A stretch of DNA of 6,230 bases. Origin: Candidatus Altimarinota bacterium. Lineage in GTDB: Bacteria; Patescibacteriota; Gracilibacteria; BD1-5; UBA2023. The stretch covers positions 1 to 6,230 of the forward strand of contig CANBWW010000056.1 in assembly GCA_947373235.1 (NCBI GenBank), read 5' to 3'. Below are positions 1 through 6,230 of the stretch, piece by piece. The translations under genes and the position numbers were made by a program. Position 1 is the stretch's first letter. Every line of letters begins with the position of its first letter. The notes beneath the pieces were generated by a model. It made no database searches. It worked only from the letters and a program-made list of their open reading frames with translations, and had not been told where the DNA came from.

Positions 1-924
1 AAGGATAATAGTTGAACAACAAGCGTTATATGAGGTGTGCAATCTTATTGGGGAAATGTATTTCGATATTATTTTCCTGATGATGTAGCTGGAACCGTAT
101 TGGGTATGACTATATGATCCATCGATCTCTTGAGCAATGAAACGAAGAGTGACTTTATAAAAAGTGGGATTTCTCATATACTCGTGGTGAGTTGATCAAA
201 TATAGCCTTTCTTATACTTATACTCAGTTTTTTTCTGAAATATATACCGATTCACAGAAACCTAAGAATCTTAATCATTTTATGAATACTCTTATTTTAC
301 TGAAGTTTGGTTTGATGGTGAATTTCCGTTATACGTGCTATCATTATGTGAAGCATAGGCTATGTGACAGTGGAATATGGGAAAAAAGGTTGGGGAAATT
401 TTGCACTTCTCTTTTCTTGTATATTACTTACATTCTATAGTCCTCTTGCACTCGTATACGACGCTTGATTTTGACTTTCTTTTTGTGCCACTTTTGGAAT
501 ACTGGTATTTCATCCGTATTTTGAATCTCTCGGAATAAAATATCATATACCAAAATGGCTCGTATCTTGTATATCAATCACTCTTTGAGCAAGTCTTTGA
601 AGCCTACCTGCCATGATCTATCATTTTTGAACTCTTCCCATGGGTGGATTATTCGCCAATATTCTCATAGGATGGATACTTTGATGGATACTATTTAGCA
701 GTGTTTTCTTGGTATGAATAGATATTATTTCACATTCTTTAGGCTATATTTTCGGATATATCGTCTATATACCAACCCACTATATACTGACTATTGGAGA
801 TTTATTCTCTCATTGACCGATTATTACTATTCCTTCATGACTTCAACTTCCGATTACAACATTTCTCCTTGGTATTTACAGTACGATACTCATCGAGAAA
901 AATATAAAAAAACACTGAGATTAA
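1..924 (+). CDS. comEC: ComEC/Rec2-family DNA uptake channel, 5' truncated
   Basis: The 3' 307 codons of a polytopic membrane protein, open from the first base and ending in TAA; the start lies outside the window. With UGA as Gly it contains the ComEC 'Competence' domain signatures: SGISHILVVSGSN at visible residues 55-67 (family form SGLSHLLAISG) and YDAGFGLSF at 153-161 (family form YDVGFQLSF). These are set among many hydrophobic helices, with the usual Phe/Leu/Ile-rich segments continuing to about residue 290. In the family this protein forms the inner-membrane channel that passes single-stranded DNA into the cytoplasm during transformation. Nineteen in-frame UGA codons occur, several at family glycines such as G156. 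The frame stops soon after the membrane domain, so the C-terminal metallo-beta-lactamase-like domain of full-length ComEC is absent here. The stop overlaps the stop of the convergent minus-strand gene. Family assignment is firm; whether DNA uptake works in this organism is inference. Confidence 0.9.
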
Positions 925-1643
925 AATAACATATTTGGATCAACACTTTGTGAGGTTTTTAACTCTGCATCTGAGGTTTCCAGTTTTTTCAATACCTCCT
1001 TTTCAAATTCTCAAACTATAAATTCAGCATACGTATCAGCTTTATTATAAGGAATTTCTACATTTTTTTCATGGAAAAAGAATTGAAAGAATACTGAAAA
1101 TGCTTGTCGAATAAACTGTCGATCTTTTGTCGATAATATGTCGATCAATTTCATGTCTAAAATCACAGAACCCGATTCTTGTAGAAGAAAATCTCTTCAA
1201 AAAACCATCCAAAAACTAATCCAATCACGAATAGATATATGGAGATCTTTTTCATGAAATAAAACCATAGAATCATATTTATGGACATGAATCATATGTT
1301 TTATGTCTGCATGTTTTCATATTTTTGTAAGGATATACAAGACTGAATCAGGGTATACTAATGCCGTTATAACCAATATAAATCTCGAAGGTACTCATTT
1401 TTCTAACAGAAGCACTATACTGGGTATAAGGCCTTCGTAAAGTGGATTTTGGATAAATTTTGAAAGAATCAAAAAAAGATCATCATTGTCTGATTTTGCT
1501 TTTTTTTCATCTTTCTGGGTTTTTTGAAGTTGGGATTGTGCTTTTTTCGCAGATTCTCGTTGTTTTTCAGATCTTTCGCTTGGCGCTTCAGCACTTCCAG
1601 AAAGTCATCCACCACTATCAAGATTATCATTGTCGATTTCCAT
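921..1643 (-). CDS. Unrecognised protein, charged N-terminus and helical body
   Basis: A 240-residue protein read with UGA as Gly (five in-frame UGAs), from ATG at 1643 to TAA at 921-923. I do not recognise the family. Residues about 8-55 are Ser/Glu/Lys/Gln-rich and low in hydrophobics, suggesting a disordered or coiled-coil leader. The rest is a mixed hydrophobic and charged body, with an aromatic stretch near residues 185-195 (FSVFFQFFFHEK) and a charged helical tail. I see no signal peptide, clear membrane span or catalytic motif. It begins 8 bases after the glyA stop on the same strand, so it is probably co-transcribed with glyA; no Shine-Dalgarno sequence precedes the ATG. Upstream in frame only non-start codons occur before a TAA, which supports this start. 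Its stop overlaps the comEC stop tail to tail. The open frame, co-directional packing and recoded UGAs make it a real gene; its function is unknown. Confidence 0.8.
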
Positions 1644-1651
1644 AAAGGGAA

Positions 1652-2941
1652 TTAAAGAGAAGTGGAAATAAAGTTATCAGGAATAGGAAATTTTTCAGCA
1701 ATTATCCTTATTTTCATACGAATTTCTTGTTTTTTTGTTCAATTATCCTTATTTTTCATAGCCTCGATCATGAACTCAGCGACCTCTCGACAATCAGATT
1801 CTTGGAGTCAACGAGTAGTTAGTGCTGGTGTCCCAAATCGAATACCCGAAGGATCCATGGGTTTTCTAGGGTCATCAGCAATCGCATTCATATTGACTGT
1901 TATGCCTACCTCATCCAGAACGTTCTGTGCATCTTTTCCAGAAATTCAGAGGGAACCATAGACATCAGCGAGCAAAAGATGATTATCTGTTCCTCAACCA
2001 AGAAGACGTATATTTGATTCCCTAAAAACTGTTTCCATAGCTTTTGCATTTTTCAAAATTTGCTGAGCATATGTTTGAAAATCAGGAGTTAATGCTTCAC
2101 CAAAAGCCACTGCCTTCGCAGCTATAATGTGCATATGTGGTCCTCACTGAAAACCTGGAAAAATAGATTTGTCGATCTTTTTGGCGATATCGACATCTTC
2201 TCGAACAAGAATCAATCCACCACGAGGCCCACGAAGTGTTTTGTGAGTTGTAGAAGTAATTATATCGAAGCCATAATGAAATGGATTTTTAACAGCTTTT
2301 CCAGCAATAAGTCCAGCTATATGAGCCATATCAGCCATAGTAACAGCACCCACTTCTTTGGCGATATCGACAAATTTTTGATAGTCCAATTCTCGTGAAT
2401 AAGCAGAAAAACCTGCTAGAATAATCTTTGGTTTATGCTCGATTGCCAATCTTCTGAGCTCATCATAGTCAATCTCTCCAGTATCTGGATCTTTCATTTT
2501 ATATCTGACAAAATTAAAAATCTTGGAAATATACGTCACTGGATGACCATGAGTGAGATGCCCACCATGTCAAAGATCCATTCATAAAATAGTATCTCCA
2601 GGTTCACAGAGAGCAAAGTAGGTAGCAATATTTGCAGGTGCTCAAGAGTGCGCCTGAACATTCGCATATTTACAATCGAAAAGCCTACATGCACGTTCTA
2701 TACAAAGTTCTTCGAGTGGATCTGTAAAATCTTGACCACCGTAATAACGTTTATGAGGATATCATTCGGAGTATTTATTAGTAAATACTGATCCCATAGC
2801 CTCATGGCAAGCCCGAGAAACATAATTCTCAGATGGAATAAGCTCAAGTCAAGTGAGCTCTCTTTTTTCTTCGGAACGTATCAAAGAAGCAATATCTTGA
2901 TCTTGAGATAAAAGTGCTGGTATGTTTTGTGGAGTACTCAT
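1652..2941 (-). CDS. glyA: Serine hydroxymethyltransferase
   Basis: A full-length 429-residue PLP enzyme (family usually 410-430) that interconverts serine plus tetrahydrofolate with glycine plus 5,10-methylene-tetrahydrofolate in the cytoplasm. Visible signatures are NKYSEGYPHKRYYGG (55-69), AHSGAPAN (97-104), HGGHLTHG (125-132), ADMAHIAGL (203-211) and STTHKTLRGPRGG (230-242). By comparison with the E. coli enzyme, K234 should form the Schiff base with PLP, and D204 and H207 should lie around the cofactor. The C-terminus ends in the usual IRMK...FPI pattern. Ten in-frame UGAs occur at residues 31, 60, 100, 120, 124, 266, 316, 332, 378 and 401. Most are glycines conserved across the family, for example NKY-x-EGYP, HSG, FQGGP, GGTDNH and TTRG, so they identify UGA as Gly. 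The start ATG is followed directly by a normal SHMT N-terminus. The S41 protease gene lies 85 bases upstream and a hypothetical gene 8 bases downstream. Confidence 0.97.
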
Positions 2942-2947
2942 ATTTAA

Positions 2948-2984
2948 GGATTAATAAATAAATTTTAATTTTCTTTATTAATCC
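2948..2984 (-). promoter_or_regulatory. 11-bp perfect inverted repeat in the glyA leader
   Basis: GGATTAATAAA (2948-2958) is repeated exactly in inverted orientation as TTTATTAATCC (2974-2984), with a 15-base spacer. In the glyA mRNA this would form a stem-loop ending about 6 bases before the ATG, covering the ribosome entry region. There is no U tract after it on the glyA strand, so it is not a typical terminator for the upstream protease gene. It may be a repressor operator or a translation-controlling hairpin; no known riboswitch is recognised. The repeat is seen directly; a role is inference. Confidence 0.5.
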
Positions 2985-3026
2985 AATCGACAATTCTTAT
3001 TTATCTTAAAAAACATAATTAAAAAA

Positions 3027-4307
3027 TTATTTTATAAAGTCTTTTTCTTTCATTTCTATTTTTGTTTTTTCAATATCATTTTGATTCTTCATAAGACTTT
3101 CCATAACTATTTTTGCTCATTCAAATTGTCGGTCATATACTGATTGATAATCTTTAGTCAAAAGTGGAATAATGATATCTGGTGTTATTCCTATACCATC
3201 GATTCATCGATCTTTTGGTGTATACCATTTTCAAACTGTTATTTTCAACATACTTCCATCAGAAAGAGAAAATGGCTCCTGAACAGAACCTTTTCCGTAT
3301 GATTTTTCACCAACAATAACAGCACGCCCAGAATCCTGAAGAGCTCCTGCTGTAATCTCAGTTGCCGAGGCTGAAAGCTCATTTATAAGCATAACCAGTG
3401 GAATTTTTACATTCGTAGTTTTATTTATCTTTGTAAAAAGTGTTTCTGTTGCATTTGGATTATTTTCACGAGTGATCACTGTTGGACTATGGTCTGGAAG
3501 GAGAAATGAAAGTATATCGACAGCAGTATCAAGATATCCACCGCCATTATTTCTAAAGTCCAATATAATTCCTTTTGCTCCAGAATTCGTAAGATTTTCT
3601 ATAGATTTCTGAAATTCTTCGGTCGTATGTTCTCCAAAAGAGGCAACCTCTATATATCCAATACTTCCTGTGAGCATTTTTTCAGCTGCCGACGGTATAA
3701 GAACTGTATCACGAACTATATTTACTGAGTGTATTTGATCTTCATCCGTATGTACATAAGTAATATTTACCGTAGATCCTTTGAGTCATCGTATCTTGGT
3801 GACAGCATCTTCCACAGCAATACCGATCATACTTTCGCCATCAACTTTCGTTATAATATCTCCTGATTTTAATCCTGATTTTTGAGCAGGTGAACCATCA
3901 AATACCTTTCGAATTATTATTCACTTTATATCTTCGTCGATAACAGCTCCTATGCCTTCAAAATCACCTCTCAAAACTTCAGAAAAATCTTTCGCATCTT
4001 TGATACTAAAATAACTACTATGCTTGTCTCATAGGGAATTTACCATAGATTCAATCACTCCATCTTCTATATCTTGTTTTGATTTTTCTCAAAAATGATA
4101 ATACTGACTTTGTATAATTTTTTCTGATTCTTTTATCTTCTCTGAATCAAATATATTTCCAGAATAAAAACCAGTTCCATCGTTTCATTTTGAATAATTG
4201 AGTATTTTATTTCATTCATCACTAAAAACCTGATGAAAAAATCATCAAATAATAATACCGAAAAGAAATAAAACAGGAAGAAATATATTTTTTTGTAAAA
4301 ATTGCAT
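3027..4307 (-). CDS. ctpA: S41-family C-terminal processing peptidase with PDZ domain
   Basis: A 426-residue serine protease of the CtpA/Prc family, read with eleven in-frame UGA-Gly codons. One hydrophobic segment at residues about 8-24 (near NIFLPVLFLFG) is a signal anchor, which places the protease outside the cytoplasmic membrane. A linker carries SLGDKHSSYF (91-100; family form LGDPYSTYF). A PDZ domain follows at about 116-190, with SGLKSGDIITKVDG and RGLKGS. The catalytic core contains LDFRNNGGG, then NELSASATEI with nucleophile S314, and GEKSYGKGSVQ with general base K339. The 25-residue Ser-Lys spacing matches E. coli Prc S430/K455, and Q343 matches the third residue proposed in CtpA proteins. 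The C-terminus keeps WYTP and GITPDI. Such enzymes trim or degrade envelope proteins from their C-termini; the substrate here is unknown. UGA glycines G93 and G174 fall on family glycines. The gene is first of three minus-strand genes. The symbol is by family, not proven orthology. Confidence 0.95.
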
Positions 4308-4350
4308 GGTTCGTATGTGTAAAAATCAATTGATGGTTTTAGTTTAGGAA

Positions 4351-4356
4351 ATTATA
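4351..4356 (-). promoter_or_regulatory. Candidate -10 element for the S41 protease gene
   Basis: The minus strand reads TATAAT exactly, within TTTACTATAATTTCC, about 44 bases before the protease ATG. This would give a leader of roughly 35-40 bases. No good -35 hexamer is seen 17 bases upstream, so the call rests on the perfect -10 match in an AT-rich background where chance matches are common. Confidence 0.35.
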
Positions 4357-4475
4357 GTAAAATTACAAATGAAATCTTTTTCTTTTTTACAAGTTTCTTT
4401 TTGTTAAAAAACCATAAAATTATATTCCTATAAAGATTTTTTATGTGATGAAAATATATTTTTTGTGAAAAACTA

Positions 4476-4488
4476 TTTATCAGATAAA
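4476..4488. repeat. Short dyad TTTATC-A-GATAAA
   Basis: Six-base arms around one central base in the divergent intergenic region. It could be a regulator-binding half-site pair shared by both promoters, but an AT-rich sequence of this length produces such dyads by chance. Confidence 0.25.
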
Positions 4489-4518
4489 ACTCTCTCATCG
4501 AATAAAGTTTTTATGATG

Positions 4519-4542
4519 AAATATTAATAATAGATAATATTT
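4519..4542. repeat. AT-only 8-bp inverted repeat
   Basis: AAATATTA (4519-4526) and TAATATTT (4535-4542) are exact inverted copies separated by 8 bases. An all-AT stem is weak as an RNA hairpin, and no terminator role is evident because no gene ends nearby. It may be an operator-like site or chance. Confidence 0.25.
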
Positions 4543-4576
4543 TTAAAATAAACAAAAAACTATTCCTGAAAAGGAT

Positions 4577-4603
4577 TTGTAAAATGTAAAAAACCTATAT
4601 ACT
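4577..4603 (+). promoter_or_regulatory. Candidate promoter for the 76-residue protein gene
   Basis: TTGTAA at 4577-4582 and TATACT at 4598-4603 resemble -35 and -10 hexamers, with a 15-base spacer that is shorter than the usual 16-18. A start near 4610 would leave about 20 bases before the ATG at 4629. The match is moderate in a very AT-rich region, so confidence is low. Confidence 0.3.
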
Positions 4604-4628
4604 TTTCATATATATTTTCCCATAAACT

Positions 4629-4859
4629 ATGTTCGGATTTCACCTTTTTACATCAAGAAAAGAAAAAGAAATACTCCTTATTTGAATAATAAAAAACCTA
4701 AAGATTGCCGAACTCGAAAAAGAAATGTACACACTTTCACTCGAAGTTCTCGATGATATGAGTTTTAATTCTTTTTTTCATACGATTACCTCCCAAATAT
4801 GAGGTGATTCTTTATCTAAAAAACAAACAATAGAGCCACTTACTTGAAATCTTATTTAA
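4629..4859 (+). CDS. Unrecognised small protein (76 residues)
   Basis: ATG at 4629 to TAA at 4857-4859, with three in-frame UGAs read as Gly. The N-terminus is basic with a short hydrophobic patch (EILLIGIIKNL, about residues 14-24) that is too short and too near charged residues for a confident membrane span. The middle (about 25-45) is an acidic amphipathic helix candidate, followed by a Ser/Thr-rich tail. I do not recognise a family. It is the first gene after the divergent intergenic region. It ends 7 bases before the start of the 450-residue gene on the same strand, so the two are probably co-transcribed and perhaps translationally coupled. Support comes from this packing and from codon patterns like its neighbours, not from homology. 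Confidence 0.6.
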
Positions 4860-4866
4860 TTTTTTT

Positions 4867-6219
4867 ATGCAGTTTCGAGCCATTTGTTCCAAATGAAATC
4901 AGAAACTTACTCTTTCTCTTTCCGCGGAAAACATCGATGAGGCTCGCGCACTTCTCCATGGTCAGGGATATTCCATTATGGAAATACAGGAAAGTTCACA
5001 GGCAAATGAAATCATCGAAGAATGAGGAGATAATTTCTTTTTCTTTGATGCGATTATCAATGGTCAGTTAAAATCATGAAAAATACAATCAGAAGATGTA
5101 TTTAAGGCGTATAAAAAACTCGTCGAAGACCTTGGGTACAATGTTGTTTATATATACACAACTGAAGGGATGACTGAGGATCAAAAAAAAGTTATTACCG
5201 CAAAGGTTCGAGATGGATATATGCTCTATCAACAGAGCATGTGAATTGATACTTCATCTAAGAAAAATAAATCTGAACGAGAGATTGATACGGCTGATAT
5301 TTCCCCACAAGTTCTTAAAGAAATCGCTCATTATAATGGAATTATCGACTCTACTATCGAAAAAATACAGAATCTTTTTTTGAAGTATCATAATACCATT
5401 TCTCTTGAAAAAAAAGCAGAACTTGAAAATATAGAGGCGGTTCTTGCTCAGTCAAAAGGAATTTCTAATCTTGGAAAACTCAAAAATACCGTCGAAAATG
5501 CCCTTATGGTTATATGAAACCTCGAATCTGATCTTATAAAAACAGGTATCGATGGTGATAAGAAAAAAGTTTCTGATGAAACCAATGCTCTTTTGAGACA
5601 AATTGGTTCCAGTTCACGCATAACGAATGATAAAGATATCGATATATGAAAAAGTATTTCTGGTTTTTTGAGTTCTTTTCAGAAAAAAATAGAAACAAAA
5701 TGAGATCAAAAAAAGAAAATAGATACAAACTCCTTTATTTTTTATAAAAATCTCAGAGAACTTAATACCTATAAAGAAAATCTTAATACAGTGGAATTAG
5801 AGATTTTGAAGTCGATTGTGAAATTTCAATTTTCAAAAATAAAGAGACTTTTTCTTAAGAAGAAACTTCTAGAGCAGGATATCCAGATCATCGATAATCG
5901 CATTCATAATCGAAATATTTCCTATACAAAAATCGTAAAAGGAACCAAATATTATTCAGACCTATTTTTTAAAACATTTCAAAAAATAGGAGATGTTATT
6001 CTTTATTCTTTATTCTTTTACTCTATAGTGTATGTGGTTTTATCGAGTTTAGATTCTTTCAATATACTCCATACTACTTTCCAACCACAATTTTTTCTCT
6101 ATATTACACTCTTTTCTCTTATTGCTTTCCTTTTCTCGTTTTTCAGATCTTTCCTTTCTTTTTTCATAGCTGGTGGGATATTTATAGCAAGTTTTCTCTT
6201 TTTATCGATTAATTTTTAA
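4867..6219 (+). CDS. Unrecognised membrane protein with GspF/PilC-like N-terminus
   Basis: A 450-residue protein with seven in-frame UGA-Gly codons, from ATG at 4867 to TAA at 6217-6219. An in-frame TAG at 4831 and the lack of an intervening start codon support this ATG. Residues 1-42 resemble the start of GspF/PilC pilus and secretion inner-membrane proteins: a short FRA...G strand, then SAENIDEARALLHGQGYSI. A similar helix-turn-strand unit recurs at about 70-100 (SEDVFKAYKKLVEDLGYNVV), suggesting a duplicated module. Residues about 147-345 are charged and mostly helical, with coiled-coil potential. Three hydrophobic helices close the protein at about 376-395, 408-426 and 428-448. Canonical PilC places its membrane spans differently and carries two GspF domains, which I do not see. 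A pilus or secretion role is therefore only a guess; a tail-anchored scaffold is equally possible. The gene follows the 76-residue gene by 7 bases. Confidence 0.85.
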
Positions 6220-6221
6220 CC

Positions 6222-6230
6222 ATGTACGCA
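6222..6230 (+). CDS. Possible start of a further gene, cut by the window edge
   Basis: An ATG lies 2 bases after the stop of the 450-residue gene and continues as Met-Tyr-Ala to the edge. The tight spacing fits the next gene of the same operon, but three codons cannot establish a gene. Confidence 0.3.

Larger units (their letters stand above)
4308..4628. other. AT-rich divergent intergenic region
   Basis: 321 bases between the divergent protease and 76-residue protein genes. It is very rich in A and T, with many short A and T runs. I find candidate promoters for both flanking genes and three short dyads: a 10-bp palindrome ATCAATTGAT at 4325-4334 inside the protease leader, and the two at 4476-4488 and 4519-4542 listed separately. 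No tRNA, riboswitch, DnaA-box cluster or convincing gene is visible. The only sizeable small frame is a 29-codon one at 4448-4537, which I do not accept. Confidence 0.6.

Noticed and set aside
192..929. Plus-strand frames of 82 and 71 codons at 192-440 and 714-929 in another frame
   Set aside because: They overlap the comEC frame, which carries clear family motifs; they show no recognisable protein features and are shadows.
1699..1759. Near-direct repeat CAATTATCCTTATTTTCAT at 1699-1717 and 1740-1759, with one extra T in the second copy
   Set aside because: It lies in the 3' end of glyA, is read in different frames, and the surrounding protein still follows the normal SHMT C-terminal pattern (IRMK...FPI). 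Probably low-complexity coincidence.
1460..2398. Plus-strand frames at 1460-1645, 1662-1961 and 2129-2398
   Set aside because: They lie antisense to the 240-residue gene and glyA. GlyA is certain from its motifs, so these are chance antisense frames.
1652..4307. Broken genes (pseudogenes) or selenocysteine/readthrough at UGA in glyA and the protease
   Set aside because: The UGAs are frequent, occur in every gene, fall on conserved glycines, and catalytic residues are intact. Neither decay nor Sec or Trp insertion explains this; glycine recoding does.
4448..4537. A 29-codon plus-strand frame starting at ATG 4448 under table 25
   Set aside because: It is short, lies in AT-rich intergenic DNA, and has no start signal or recognisable composition, so it is not supportable.
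4844..5071. Plus-strand 75-codon frame at 4844-5071, and a minus-strand 64-codon frame at 5534-5728
   Set aside because: Both overlap the 450-residue frame, which stays open for 451 codons under table 25; the short frames have biased, uninformative compositions.
5791..6219. A separate 142-residue membrane protein starting at GTG 5791
   Set aside because: The same frame continues upstream without TAA or TAG to ATG 4867 once UGA is read as Gly; it is the C-terminal third of the 450-residue protein.

Overview
The window reads coherently only if UGA codes for glycine (translation table 25). This points to a member of Absconditabacteria (SR1) or Gracilibacteria in the candidate phyla radiation. 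Under the standard code nearly every gene breaks into short pieces. With UGA as Gly, six long reading frames run without interruption, crossing about 55 in-frame UGA codons. All six end in TAA. In the serine hydroxymethyltransferase gene many of the UGAs fall on glycines that are nearly invariant in the family. UGG is still used as tryptophan. The DNA is AT-rich, and none of the five visible start codons has a clear Shine-Dalgarno sequence.

Layout: (1) 1-924, plus strand: the 3' part of a comEC-type DNA-uptake channel gene, cut by the left edge. (2) 921-1643, minus: an unrecognised 240-residue protein whose stop codon overlaps the comEC stop tail to tail. (3) 1652-2941, minus: glyA. (4) 3027-4307, minus: a membrane-anchored S41/CtpA-type PDZ protease. 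These three minus genes run in the order protease, glyA, unknown, with gaps of 85 and 8 bases, and could be one operon. An 11-bp inverted repeat lies just before the glyA start. (5) 4308-4628: a 321-base, very AT-rich divergent intergenic region with candidate promoters and small dyads but no convincing gene. (6) 4629-4859 and 4867-6219, plus: an unrecognised 76-residue protein followed 7 bases later by a 450-residue protein. The larger one has a GspF/PilC-like N-terminal segment, a helical middle and three predicted C-terminal membrane helices. A further ATG begins 2 bases after it, at the right edge.

In functional terms, comEC would move single-stranded DNA across the inner membrane. GlyA supplies glycine and one-carbon units, and glycine demand is notable in a cell that reads UGA as Gly. 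The S41 protease would act outside the membrane. The plus-strand pair on the right may belong to envelope or pilus machinery, but that is inference from weak N-terminal resemblance only.
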